From contig CAYXTP010000007.1 of the NCBI GenBank assembly GCA_964467985.1, positions 1-64,000 of the forward strand: a stretch of DNA of 64,000 nucleotides. The letters run 5' to 3'. A program made the position numbers and the translations under genes. This DNA comes from GCA-2720975 sp964467985 (GTDB taxonomy: Bacteria > Planctomycetota > UBA1135 > GCA-002686595). Below the pieces are notes generated by a model. It was not told the DNA's origin. It searched no databases and saw nothing but the letters and a program-made list of their open reading frames with translations. Below, piece after piece: positions 26,678 through 35,580 of the stretch; position 1 is the first letter of the stretch, and every line of letters starts with the position of its first letter.

Positions 26678-27664
26678 ATGAACACCGCCCTGCGTTTGGT
26701 CCTTTCCCTGACCCTCGCCGCAGGTTTGATTGCCCTGTTGTTGCACTGGTCGGGAACGGCGCCAGGAGAGATTCTGGCCGCCCTGCGAGAACTCGATCTT
26801 TCCGTCTACTGGACGGCCTTGGGTGTGCAGTTGCTGATCTACCCCCTGCGTGCCCTGCGCCTGCGAATCCTCCTGCCTCGCGAGCACTCAGTTTCTACTG
26901 CGCGCCTCCTGCCCATTTCCGCCGCGCACATTCTGGCTGCCAACGTGCTGCCCGCAAAACTAGGAGAAGCCAGCCTGGTTCTATACCTGCGTCGAGTCGG
27001 AAGCGTACCCGCAGCCAATGGCCTAGCCGTCCTGTTGGTCTCACGTGTCCTGGACTTCGCCACCTTGACCGGCACGTTGGGTGTCGCTTGCCTGGTGCTT
27101 GGTCTGGGTGGAGTGCTACCCGAGGAACCCTGGTTGACCACCTTGGGCCTTGGTCTGGGATTGATCGCGCTGCTGCTGACGTGGTTGGCATCGCGTGGGG
27201 ATCGCATTGTGTCCTCCGCCACAGGAACCCTGTCCCTACTGCACCTAGACCGCACCAGTCTCGGCACGCGTCTCATGTCCCTGGCCCAACGCCTACGCGA
27301 AGCTCTGGCCGCCGTGGACCGCCGGCAACTCACCCTCGCGGGCACACTGACGCTCCCGATCTGGTTCCTGGTCTTTACCTTCTACGCCACCCTCGCCCGC
27401 GGCCTGGGTATCACCGACCTCAGCTTCCTCGAGACCATCTTCGGTTCCGGACTCGCTATTCTCGCAAACTTGGCCCCGGTCAACGGGTTCGCCGGCTTCG
27501 GCGTCCAAGACATGGGCTGGGCTGCCGGATTCACAGCCTTGGGCGTGACCGGCGCCGTGGCCACGTCCACGGGGTTGGCCGCGCACCTGGTCTATCTGTT
27601 CAACATCAGTGTGTTGGGGGCTGTGGGGCACGTGTTGATGGGCACCCGCACTCCAGCAGAGTGA
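26678..27664 (+). CDS. Lysylphosphatidylglycerol-synthase-TM/UPF0104-like membrane protein
   Basis: 328 residues with about eight predicted membrane segments. The pattern fits the AglD/MprF-type flippase domain: short loops, a charged cytoplasmic stretch (LYPLRALRLRILLPRE), an ANVLPAKLGEASLVLYLRR block near residue 88, and the late motif NLAPVNGFAGFGVQDMGWAAG near residue 270. Family members move or modify lipid-linked substrates. A glycosyltransferase of the dolichol type lies nearby (25062-26090), which would fit lipid-linked sugar handling. No MprF synthase domain is attached. Confidence 0.82.
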   Translation: MNTALRLVLSLTLAAGLIALLLHWSGTAPGEILAALRELDLSVYWTALGVQLLIYPLRALRLRILLPREHSVSTARLLPISAAHILAANVLPAKLGEASLVLYLRRVGSVPAANGLAVLLVSRVLDFATLTGTLGVACLVLGLGGVLPEEPWLTTLGLGLGLIALLLTWLASRGDRIVSSATGTLSLLHLDRTSLGTRLMSLAQRLREALAAVDRRQLTLAGTLTLPIWFLVFTFYATLARGLGITDLSFLETIFGSGLAILANLAPVNGFAGFGVQDMGWAAGFTALGVTGAVATSTGLAAHLVYLFNISVLGAVGHVLMGTRTPAE

Positions 27665-27752
27665 GGACTAGTCGTGCGCGCTTGTCTGCGGAGGCTGCAT
27701 GACAAAGGGCGTACGAGGCTGTGAGGATCGGAGCGCTTATGCTCACGGGACC

Positions 27753-30389
27753 ATGTTCCTACCCCTCTCACTGATCTTCGTATTTGGACTGGCTCCTACC
27801 GTCGCGCAGGAATCGGAAGCCCTTCAGGACCCTGAACAGCCGGCATCTCAAGGGGAGGAACCCCTTGTCTTCGCTGAAGTTGGTTTCAGCATCGGTAAGC
27901 CCGATGCGTCTTGGGCGGTGAGGACTTCTCCTGACAGTGGTCCGATCAACACTCTGGCGATGGGTCCGGCCGATCAGGAAGGACGGGTTCAGGTGTCGGT
28001 GCAAATTTCGGCGGCCGGGTTCTCGGGGATGGAGAAACTCCGGCAGGAGCGAGATGGGCTGCTGACTCAGATCGGGGGGACGCCTGGGATCCACGACGGG
28101 CGGACGCTCGAGATGCAGATCGGTGGCTTGACGGCTCCTGGATTGCAGGTTGAACAGGACGCGTTGGGTGACACATTTCTGGTGCGCCAGGCGTATCTGG
28201 TGGCCCAGGGGCTGCACTACAAGTTCCAATTCCACGCGCCTAAGGGTGTGTACTCGGATTACGAACCGCTGTTCGAGCAGGTACGAGAGAGCTTCGCCAT
28301 CGTGCCTCTCGCGCGAGAAGCTCTGCGTGACTCCCGATTGCGAGAGCTCTCCGCACGCTGCGGAAGTGAGGTCGAGCAGTTGGGAGACTGGGGGGCAGCT
28401 TCCAAGCGAGCGACCGAACGCGGCCAGCTAATTGTGGTCGCTGTGCAGGCCCTCTCAGGGTTTCAGATCGCAGACGCAATCAGTCGCGGACCCTTCATGG
28501 ACCAGGACATTATCCGATTGCTCGAGCAGCGTTTCGTTGTGCTGCGCTGGCAAAGAGGTATGGGCGCGCCCTTCGAAAGCCACGACGTGTTTGGCATGTC
28601 GGCGAGCACATTTGGTGTCGGCCTATTGGTTGTCACTCCCGAGGGTGATGTCGTGCGCCAGATGTTCCTGCTCAGCCCCGAGGCCGTCTACGACGGGTTG
28701 ATTGACACCCTACTGGACCACCCAGACCTCGCAGCGCCAACCCCTCCGGCTGATGTACCGCGCCAGGGGCGCATCGAGTTTCTGCTGCACAGCGGGCAGC
28801 TGGCTGCGGCGGAAGCGGAGCTGGCCAGCTTTGGATCCAGCGAGGGTCTAATTCGGGAAGCTTGGCTCAACGGCGAGCTGCAAAGGCTGTATCACAACGG
28901 CGCTGCAGCTCTGGAGGCTTTGGATCGAGCGTTGAACGTGGAGGAGACACGCACTCCCAGGGCTCCGGCCATGCGACACGAACTGCAAGGGGACAGGGCA
29001 GTCCTGCTCGCCTTGGTGGGCAGGGCGGCCGAGGCGGAGTCCGCATTCGATGAACTGCTCGCCCTCTCGGATGGGGTCGCAGCAAACACTCGGGCCCGCG
29101 CGCTGAAGTGGAAGGGTGCGCTGCGCTACCAGGCGAAGGACAAGGCGGGAGCCAAGGCCCATTGGGATCCCCTGCTGGACCAGTTTCCCGACTCACGCTG
29201 GGCGTGGTCTGTCGCGGATGCACTGACGGATCCCAGTTGGGGCCTCGAGGCTTTCCCGAATCTCGCGTGGGTAGAGCCGGACCACCGTCGGTTGGCTGAA
29301 CTGCCTACGCCGGCCAGTGGGGCGCCCGTCAGCCTGGATCAAATGGTGACTACGGCCGCGGACTACTTGTTGGCGACACAAGCCGATGGGGGCTGCTGGA
29401 CTCCCCCATCCGCCTACGGCGACACGGAGGCCCGTGCCGATGAGTTCGAGATCGCGGCCACGGTTCTTGCTGGCCGCGGTTTGCTGCGCTTGCACGACAG
29501 GCCCGCTGCGCAAGCGGCAGCCGGTCGCGCATTGAAGTGGGTGCTGAATCAGCGCGAACTGCGTCAAGAACAGGGAGAGCTTCCGGTGGCCTTCATGGAC
29601 TACAGGGTTTGGAGCCGCTCCTACTGCGTTTTCTTTCTTGCCGAGTGCATCGAGGCTGAATTCGGCGACCAAGTGAGCGTGCGCGAAGAGCTCGATCGGT
29701 GCGTGCGCGAGTTGCTCGAACGGCAGCAGCCCAACGGAGGCTGGAGTTACTACTTGTCCGGCGCTGTCGGCGGTGAGGCCTTACCCCAATCGATCGGGTT
29801 TACCACGGCGACCGTCGTCTTGGCATTGGAACGAGCAGGTCAAGTCGGTGGTGTCGTTGAGGAAGACGAACTCGAACGTGGGTTGCTCTGCCTGGAGGCC
29901 CTGCGCAGCCCGGAAGGAACCTTTGCCTACTTCCTGAATGGGCGCGATGTCGCCACCGGTCAGCTGTCGGGCACCAGCCCCGAGGGATCGGCAGCGCGCG
30001 GACCGGCTTGTTCCCTGGCTCTGTTGCGCGCTGGGCGGGAAGACGTGACCGCACTGGTTCCGCGCCTGGAGCTCTACGTGAAACACCTGCCGGGCTTCGG
30101 AGCCCAGCGCCGCAAGGCCTTGATGCACGCCGGGGCACACACCCAGGGGTCCCACTATCTCCTGTACGACTACAGCACCGCCGCTGAGGCGCTGCTGGAA
30201 GCAGGGCCTGCAGGATTGGACGCAGTGTTCGCACAGTCCGTTCGAGCCGAGGTCTTGCGTGAGTTACGCGCTTGCCGAAACGCGGATGGTTCCTACGTGG
30301 ACAATCCGCTCATTGGAACGGACATCGGCACGGGTTTGGCCTTGAACGGGCTGTTGGATCTTCAGGAGGGGGGCGAAGCGAACGACTGA
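27753..30389 (+). CDS. Large secreted multidomain protein (thioredoxin-like, TPR, alpha-toroid)
   Basis: About 878 residues from ATG 27753; an 18-residue extension to 27699 lacks signal-peptide character. A signal peptide ends near PTVAQES. Residues about 30-190 form a beta-rich domain; about 205-320 look like a thioredoxin fold (RGQLIVVAVQALSGF, LLEQRFVVLRW) without the CxxC pair; about 340-480 contain TPR-like helices; about 530-870 carry squalene-cyclase/prenyltransferase-type toroid repeats (LLATQADGGCWTPPS, ERQQPNGGWSYY, CRNADGSYVDNP). No terpene-cyclase Asp motif is visible, so the toroid is probably a binding scaffold. Function unknown. Confidence 0.72.
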   Translation: MFLPLSLIFVFGLAPTVAQESEALQDPEQPASQGEEPLVFAEVGFSIGKPDASWAVRTSPDSGPINTLAMGPADQEGRVQVSVQISAAGFSGMEKLRQERDGLLTQIGGTPGIHDGRTLEMQIGGLTAPGLQVEQDALGDTFLVRQAYLVAQGLHYKFQFHAPKGVYSDYEPLFEQVRESFAIVPLAREALRDSRLRELSARCGSEVEQLGDWGAASKRATERGQLIVVAVQALSGFQIADAISRGPFMDQDIIRLLEQRFVVLRWQRGMGAPFESHDVFGMSASTFGVGLLVVTPEGDVVRQMFLLSPEAVYDGLIDTLLDHPDLAAPTPPADVPRQGRIEFLLHSGQLAAAEAELASFGSSEGLIREAWLNGELQRLYHNGAAALEALDRALNVEETRTPRAPAMRHELQGDRAVLLALVGRAAEAESAFDELLALSDGVAANTRARALKWKGALRYQAKDKAGAKAHWDPLLDQFPDSRWAWSVADALTDPSWGLEAFPNLAWVEPDHRRLAELPTPASGAPVSLDQMVTTAADYLLATQADGGCWTPPSAYGDTEARADEFEIAATVLAGRGLLRLHDRPAAQAAAGRALKWVLNQRELRQEQGELPVAFMDYRVWSRSYCVFFLAECIEAEFGDQVSVREELDRCVRELLERQQPNGGWSYYLSGAVGGEALPQSIGFTTATVVLALERAGQVGGVVEEDELERGLLCLEALRSPEGTFAYFLNGRDVATGQLSGTSPEGSAARGPACSLALLRAGREDVTALVPRLELYVKHLPGFGAQRRKALMHAGAHTQGSHYLLYDYSTAAEALLEAGPAGLDAVFAQSVRAEVLRELRACRNADGSYVDNPLIGTDIGTGLALNGLLDLQEGGEAND

Positions 30390-30399
30390 TCAAGGGGGA

Positions 30400-31533
30400 T
30401 CAGGACTCGAGTACCTTCTCTCCAACCAACTCGCCCACGTGCTTCGCGCCTTGCGGCGTGAAGTGCAGGAAGTCGTAGTACGTGTCGAAACTGCGGTCGA
30501 GGTGCGGCATGAGATCAAGCTGATCGACGCCTAGCTCAGAAGCGATACGTTCCTGCGCCGCATCCAGTCGCTGCATCAAAGAGTCGACCACGTGGTGCGC
30601 GTAGTAGGTCGTGACCTGTTCCACGTACGGGCGGCCGGCACCGAAATTCCACAGGCGGGCCTGCTCCTCGGGTGTGAAATCCTTGGCGAACCAAGGTTGG
30701 CGCACGACGAGCACGCGCTTGGCATGGGCCTTGGCCACGCTGACCATGTCGCGGAAGCAGGTCTCGAAGTACTCGGTCATGGGGGAGGGGTCGGGTACGG
30801 CGTCGAGAATCTCCTTGGCCTTGGCGCGCATGATGCGATTGGCGCCGATCGTCTTCCCAGCGCCCTCGCGGCGATCGACTGGTCGTGCCAGTCGGTGGTA
30901 CCAGTAGGAGGCGACTCGGCGTAGGGCGAGCGTGTTCAGGGTCCAACCAAATGGGCCTTCGGGGTGGACGTCAAAAGCGCGAGCAATGCCCATCTTGCCC
31001 GTCGACAAGCTCGCTGGCGTCTTCTGTTCGAGCCAGTTGACCACATCGCTGGCGCCCACCATCAGAACAACGAGGTCCAGGCGCTCGTAGTTTGGAAGGG
31101 CGTGACGCAGCATGGTGGCGATGCACTCGCAGGGAACCAGGGAGCGCGAGATGCTGCCCACGTGGACTTGCTTGACATTCAGATCGGCGGCGTGCCGGCC
31201 CAGGTGAGATTGCAGTATCTGCGGCCAGCTGGTTTCTTGGTCGAGCAGGTAGCACTCCGCCGCGCTGCCCCCCGCCACGAGTGCGCGGTAGGTCTCATTC
31301 CACTTGCTGGGCAGCGGGCCGCCCCGTTCACCGGCCTCGTTGATAGCGAAACGAATCTCTGTGGGCAGGTCGGGGAAGGTTTCCGTGTCCACCTGCATGA
31401 GGGCTGTACTGCAAGGCGTGAACACGAAGTACTTGCCACGTTTGGCGAGCCACAGGCGGGCGCCCAGCTCGGCGAGCACACCGGCTGCGACTAGGCAGAC
31501 GGCAACGACAAGCGCGGTTTCTAGTCCGGTCAA
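30400..31533 (-). CDS. Membrane-anchored SGNH/GDSL-like hydrolase
   Basis: 377 residues from a TTG start that overlaps the flippase gene stop by four bases. One N-terminal helix (about residues 5-22) should anchor it. Block I is VAGGSAAECYLLDQETSWPQ with Ser as likely nucleophile, block III is VVLMVGASDVVNWL, and block V is DFLHFTPQG with the Asp-x-x-His pair. The family includes acyl esterases and O-acetyltransferase-like enzymes acting on glycans. It ends a three-gene operon with a flippase and another SGNH protein. Confidence 0.75.
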   Translation of the reverse strand: MTGLETALVVAVCLVAAGVLAELGARLWLAKRGKYFVFTPCSTALMQVDTETFPDLPTEIRFAINEAGERGGPLPSKWNETYRALVAGGSAAECYLLDQETSWPQILQSHLGRHAADLNVKQVHVGSISRSLVPCECIATMLRHALPNYERLDLVVLMVGASDVVNWLEQKTPASLSTGKMGIARAFDVHPEGPFGWTLNTLALRRVASYWYHRLARPVDRREGAGKTIGANRIMRAKAKEILDAVPDPSPMTEYFETCFRDMVSVAKAHAKRVLVVRQPWFAKDFTPEEQARLWNFGAGRPYVEQVTTYYAHHVVDSLMQRLDAAQERIASELGVDQLDLMPHLDRSFDTYYDFLHFTPQGAKHVGELVGEKVLES

Positions 31534-33128
31534 GACGCCCCCCCCGAGTTCTTGTCTCCGCCGAAGACTGCGCGCACCCGAGCGTGCAGGTCTACGTGGG
31601 GGTCAGCTCGGTAGACGAAGAAGACGCTGAAAACGGCGTAGACCAGGGTGAAGACGATGCCGGCGAAGATCAGCCATGGCATGCCCTGGAGGCCCGGCCC
31701 AATCTTCCAGGCGTAGAGGCCGGCTGCAGGAATCAGAGCCCCCAAGAGCGGACGTAGCAACACGTGACCCAGATACTTGCCCGCCCCCAATTCCAATTCG
31801 CGGCAGGCGGTCAGGGCCACAAACAGGGCGAACAAGACATTCGGAATGGCGGTACCCAGAGCCACTCCCAGAAGGCCGTAGGGGCCCACGAGCGCAATCG
31901 AAAGGCCAACGTTGATCAGTCCCATGACCAAGAGTGCCATCGCGGGCCGGCGCGGCTTGTCCAGGCCCATCAGGATCGGCAAGGCGACCCCGCGCACGGG
32001 TAGGAAGAGGAGGAACGAGACCATCAATACCTGCAGCAACCGTCCACTCTCCGGCACGTAGCGGTCCTTGAGCCAGGCGTCCAAGAACTCGGGCCCCACG
32101 ATCAGCAGATACCCGCCGATGAGCAACACGAGGCTCATGCAGATCTTGGACCACTTCATGAACAAGTCCTGCAGGCCATCGCCCTCGGCGCGCGCCTTCA
32201 TGGCCGTCGCGGCAGGCATGACGACCATGCCGATAGCGAGCACAATGCTGATGAAGGGCTCGAAGATCTTGTTGCCCAAATCGTAGACGGTGACGTCGCT
32301 CAGGACGGCGTTGGCTTTGATCACCAAGGCATCGACGCGGAAGGCGAGCATGGCGCCCATGTTGAGGAACATGGAGTAGATACTGAAGGACAGCACGCCC
32401 TTGACCATGGAGCGATCGAAACGGTTCAGTCGATAGCGGATCCCCGCGTGGCGCCGCTTGGATACCAGGATGGCGGCGCTGAATTCCGTTACGAGGGTCA
32501 GCACTTGCACGACTGCCAAGACCGATAGCGATGCACTCCAGGTGAGCAAGGTCAGCGTGAGCACTAGGCGCAAGGCAAAGCCCCCGGCCATGATCAAGTT
32601 CCTGGCGATGAAATCGTGATGCGCGTCAAACACCCCGTACGGGAGGCGGGCCACGAAACCGAAAGCCAGGGAGGCGACCACGATGACGAAGGCCGCCTTG
32701 GCGTCGCCCGTCTGTTCCAGCGTCAGGGCCGCGTCGCTCGTCAGGAAATCGGCCAGGCTGAAGAACAACACGGCTCCGACGAGCACGGCCACGGCCCCCA
32801 TGGCCAGCGTGATGGCCATGCACGTGGACAGGGCCCGGTTGGCGGATTCGCTATCACCCTTCGCGACGTGTTCCGCCACGTAGCGCACGGACGCCATGGG
32901 GATCCCCAGTATCAGAAGCTGGAGGACTCCGGTGGTCGAGACCAGCGTGACCCATCCGCCGTACAAGTCCTCCCCCAAGGTGTCCACCACGAACGGCGTG
33001 AGCACCATGAACACCAGGATCTGAATCGCGTTCAGAGCCCAGTTGGAGCCGATGTTCTTGAGCACGGGAAGGGGAGTTAGTCGGGTTGCAGGAGCTGCCC
33101 CAGTGCGCCGCCGTCTTCTTTCAGCCAA
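31530..33128 (-). CDS. Polysaccharide flippase, MOP/Wzx-type
   Basis: Up to 532 residues with about 14 membrane helices and the family feel of RfbX/MATE-type exporters (NWALNAIQILVFMVLTPFVV at the start, RYVAEHVAKGD after helix 2, IFEPFISIVLAIGMVVMPAA in the middle). It would flip lipid-linked glycan units across the inner membrane. The TTG at 33128 overlaps the upstream gene by 52 bases; a GTG at 33065 would give a start 11 bases after that gene and keep all helices. Flanked by SGNH hydrolases on both sides in one operon, pointing to modified surface polysaccharide. Confidence 0.83.
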   Translation of the reverse strand: MAERRRRRTGAAPATRLTPLPVLKNIGSNWALNAIQILVFMVLTPFVVDTLGEDLYGGWVTLVSTTGVLQLLILGIPMASVRYVAEHVAKGDSESANRALSTCMAITLAMGAVAVLVGAVLFFSLADFLTSDAALTLEQTGDAKAAFVIVVASLAFGFVARLPYGVFDAHHDFIARNLIMAGGFALRLVLTLTLLTWSASLSVLAVVQVLTLVTEFSAAILVSKRRHAGIRYRLNRFDRSMVKGVLSFSIYSMFLNMGAMLAFRVDALVIKANAVLSDVTVYDLGNKIFEPFISIVLAIGMVVMPAATAMKARAEGDGLQDLFMKWSKICMSLVLLIGGYLLIVGPEFLDAWLKDRYVPESGRLLQVLMVSFLLFLPVRGVALPILMGLDKPRRPAMALLVMGLINVGLSIALVGPYGLLGVALGTAIPNVLFALFVALTACRELELGAGKYLGHVLLRPLLGALIPAAGLYAWKIGPGLQGMPWLIFAGIVFTLVYAVFSVFFVYRADPHVDLHARVRAVFGGDKNSGGAS

Positions 33129-33823
33129 CGCACCAGGTGTTCGTAGCCCGCGGGTCCAAGATGCAGCCGGTCAGCGGCCATCCCCGAGTTCAGGCTCCCG
33201 CTCTCTTCGGTGATCGGCGCGCGAGCGGTAGAGACAAAGGCGCAGTCCCGTGCCAAACACATTGCTTCGATTGCCTCATTGCTCCGCCGCAAGCGGTCCA
33301 CGAAGGCCGTGTCGATGTCTTGCTCGGGCAGCAAACCGATGACCGCGATCGCCACGTCGGGTGCGCCGGCCCGCAGTTGATCGATGACGACCCCCGCCAG
33401 GGCCGCGATGGCGGCGGGTCTGCGCCCACGTTCACGAAAATCGATGCTGCCCAAATAGAGGACAGCTCCGCCCAGGCCGTCGGGCAGGCTCTCTTCCATG
33501 CGATCGATCAGGTCTGGCGCCGATTCACCGGCGATGCCCAGATTGAGACAGTTGAGGCCCGGGAAGGAAGTCTCCAGTGGAAAGCGTTCGATCGTGGATG
33601 AGCCCAGGAAAGCGATCGCCCCAGGCTGGGCCTGGGAGCGCAGTTCCTGAAATTCCTCCAGGCGTCGGGCCGAGTGCTCCGCTTGCACGAGCGCTTCCCG
33701 TACCCGGTGGGGCGCAAGCCAGCCCCTCAAGGTCCAGCCCCCCGGCAGGACATCGTTCCAGGCGAGGACACCTACCAACGTGCCGCCGACCAGAGTCAGC
33801 GGAATCAGACTACCGAGGCGCAT
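33077..33823 (-). CDS. SGNH-type hydrolase, membrane-anchored
   Basis: 248 residues. An N-terminal hydrophobic stretch (about residues 5-22) anchors or exports it. Block I is IAFLGSSTIERFP (Ser nucleophile), block II NLGIAGESAPDLIDR, block III VLYLGSIDFRERG where GxND is changed to GSID, and block V DRLHLGPAGY with Asp and His. It resembles lysophospholipase/acetylhydrolase-type SGNH enzymes. First gene of the leftward operon with the flippase; divergent from the Nudix gene, leaving about 73 bases for two promoters. Confidence 0.82.
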   Translation of the reverse strand: MRLGSLIPLTLVGGTLVGVLAWNDVLPGGWTLRGWLAPHRVREALVQAEHSARRLEEFQELRSQAQPGAIAFLGSSTIERFPLETSFPGLNCLNLGIAGESAPDLIDRMEESLPDGLGGAVLYLGSIDFRERGRRPAAIAALAGVVIDQLRAGAPDVAIAVIGLLPEQDIDTAFVDRLRRSNEAIEAMCLARDCAFVSTARAPITEESGSLNSGMAADRLHLGPAGYEHLVRWLKEDGGALGQLLQPD

Positions 33824-33896
33824 GGGCAGCAGCGTACACCCGCGCGACGTGCCCCTGCCACTACACTCTCCTGGGTCTCATTCGACCCAGCGATTC

Positions 33897-34304
33897 ATGT
33901 TGCACGTCACCGCCGCAGTCCTCCAGCACCGGGGCCGAGTCTTTGTGGCTCGGCGCACGGCTCCGGAGTGGTTGGCGGGCAAATGGGAGTTTCCCGGGGG
34001 CAAGGTCGAGCAGGGCGAGGAAGTGCGGCAGGCGCTGGCGCGCGAGTTGCGCGAGGAACTGAACTTGCATGTGACGATCGGTGAGCATCTGGTCACCACG
34101 CAGCACTCCTATCCTCAGTTATCGCTGGAACTCGCGGCCTTCTTGGTCGTACTGCCGGACGGCGAGCCGCGGCCAGCTGTGCAATTGTCCGATCACGATC
34201 AAATTCACTGGGCCGACCCCCTGAAGCTGGGAGAACTGGAGTTGGCCGCCGCCGACCTTCCCATTGTGGCCGCGCTCCTGGCTAGAATTGCTCCCCGCAC
34301 ATGA
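33897..34304 (+). CDS. Nudix hydrolase (MutT-like)
   Basis: 135 residues from ATG 33897; the open frame extends to 33780 but that part overlaps the divergent upstream region. The Nudix box is intact, with G-x5-E-x7-REL-x-EE (GGKVEQGEEVRQALAR, then ELREELNL). The preceding block RRTAPEWLAGKWEFPGGK and a beta-clamp-like LHVTAAVLQHRGRVFVARR match MutT/8-oxo-dGTPase proteins. It would sanitise oxidised nucleotides or act on a related pyrophosphate. It overlaps the next gene by four bases (ATGA). Confidence 0.9.
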   Translation: MLHVTAAVLQHRGRVFVARRTAPEWLAGKWEFPGGKVEQGEEVRQALARELREELNLHVTIGEHLVTTQHSYPQLSLELAAFLVVLPDGEPRPAVQLSDHDQIHWADPLKLGELELAAADLPIVAALLARIAPRT

Positions 34305-35089
34305 CCTCCCCGGGTTCCCAGGCTTCCGACTCCAACGCCAAGGCGCAGATCGAGCTCCACAAGGAACTCGCGCCGCGATACGCCTACCGCTACTCCTTCG
34401 AGTTCAGTCGTCTGTTCCAGCAGGACTGGCACGCTCAGATGATCGGCGAGGTGCCCGAGGGAGCCATGCGCATCTTGGACCTGGGTTGTGGCACGGGATT
34501 CTTCCTAGCGGAGCTCTGTGAACACCATCCCAGCGCGGTGGGCCTCGACATCAGCCACGCCATGCTGTGCGTGTCCGATCAATACGTTCCGGGCGCACGG
34601 CTTGTCACGGGAGACGCAGAGCGCCTGCCTTTTCAGCCCGCATGTTTCGATGCCGTGTTCTGCAAGGGGTCCCTGCACCACACCCGCGACCATGTGGCCT
34701 TCTTGACCCACTGTCGCAAGGCACTCGGGGAAGAGGGCCGCTTGATCATGAGCGAGCCGTGCAATGACAATCCTCTGATCCGACTGGCGCGTGCCGTGCT
34801 GTATTCCAAGAGCAAGCACTTTGACGTGGGTGATCAGGGTTTCACCAAGAAGGGCATCGTCGGCCTGTGCGAGCAGGCTGGCTTCGAAGTGACAAGCGTG
34901 CGCCGCTACGGCGTCTTCGCCTACGTGTTCGCCGGGTTCCCCGACCACCTCGGCATCCTGCGCTTCCTGCCGGGCAGCGCCCTACTCACGCGTTTATTCA
35001 TCGGCCTCGACCGCGTCCTGTGCGCGATCCCCGGACTGTCCTTGCTGGGCTTTCACGTGATCCTCGTGGCCAAGCCGCGCCAGGCCTGA
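34301..35089 (+). CDS. Class I SAM-dependent methyltransferase
   Basis: 262 residues, start coupled to the Nudix stop. Motif I is ILDLGCGTGFFLAEL, followed by an acidic loop in AVGLDISHAML, ARLVTGDAERLPFQPACFDA and FCKGSLHHTRD, the arrangement of UbiE/Coq5-like small-molecule methyltransferases. The C-terminal region (FAGFPDHLGILRFLPGSALL, LSLLGFHVILVAK) is hydrophobic and may touch a lipid substrate. The acceptor is unknown. Confidence 0.86.
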   Translation: MTSPGSQASDSNAKAQIELHKELAPRYAYRYSFEFSRLFQQDWHAQMIGEVPEGAMRILDLGCGTGFFLAELCEHHPSAVGLDISHAMLCVSDQYVPGARLVTGDAERLPFQPACFDAVFCKGSLHHTRDHVAFLTHCRKALGEEGRLIMSEPCNDNPLIRLARAVLYSKSKHFDVGDQGFTKKGIVGLCEQAGFEVTSVRRYGVFAYVFAGFPDHLGILRFLPGSALLTRLFIGLDRVLCAIPGLSLLGFHVILVAKPRQA

Positions 35090-35102
35090 AGTCAACGCGA
35101 AA

Positions 35103-35558
35103 TCATTCGACGCCGATCACCTCAATGCCATTGCGTGCAAGTAGCGCCGACGTGACGCCTGGTCCTGCTGCCTTTTCGCCGTCCACATGCGTCCGTCGTA
35201 CGCCGCAGGAAGGTGAGCCCTCCTTTAAGTAGGCCTGGTGGATGGACTCCTCTCCACAAGTCTGAAGCGCCTGGTTGGCCCCGGAGCGGAAGGCAGCGGT
35301 GACGTCGTCACCGTCCAGGGTTCTCACTTCCGCCTCGCCATCGAGCACACCCTCGGCTCCCCCTGCTTGGATCGACGCGGCGGGACGAGGCGTGCCAAGG
35401 CCGCCTGACTCCTCCGGGCAGAACGGAACAAGCTGCAGACCGTCGGCCGCCAATTGCTCAACCAGCGTGCCCCGCAAGCAATCACCACCGTCAAAGCGGC
35501 AGGCCCGCCCGACGAGGCAGGCGCTGACTAGAACCGACTTCGTAGTCGACGGTGTCAT
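35103..35558 (-). CDS. DUF523 protein
   Basis: About 151 residues from ATG 35558, avoiding an extension into the upstream peptidase gene. The pattern is that of the DUF523/YbbK family: VSACLVGRACRFDGG at the start, LVPFCPEESGGLGTPRP in the middle, and YLKEGSPSCG near the end, with conserved Cys residues. The family has no agreed biochemical role; a cysteine-based function is plausible. It lies 22 bases after the M28 peptidase gene on the same strand. Confidence 0.88.
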   Translation of the reverse strand: MTPSTTKSVLVSACLVGRACRFDGGDCLRGTLVEQLAADGLQLVPFCPEESGGLGTPRPAASIQAGGAEGVLDGEAEVRTLDGDDVTAAFRSGANQALQTCGEESIHQAYLKEGSPSCGVRRTHVDGEKAAGPGVTSALLARNGIEVIGVE

Positions 35559-35580
35559 GGGTGGTACAGCGAAGCGTTTT

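Noticed and set aside
26512..27702. A 396-codon frame overlapping the UPF0104-like gene
   Set aside because: Rich in Arg, Pro and His with no domain, while the other frame gives clean membrane helices.
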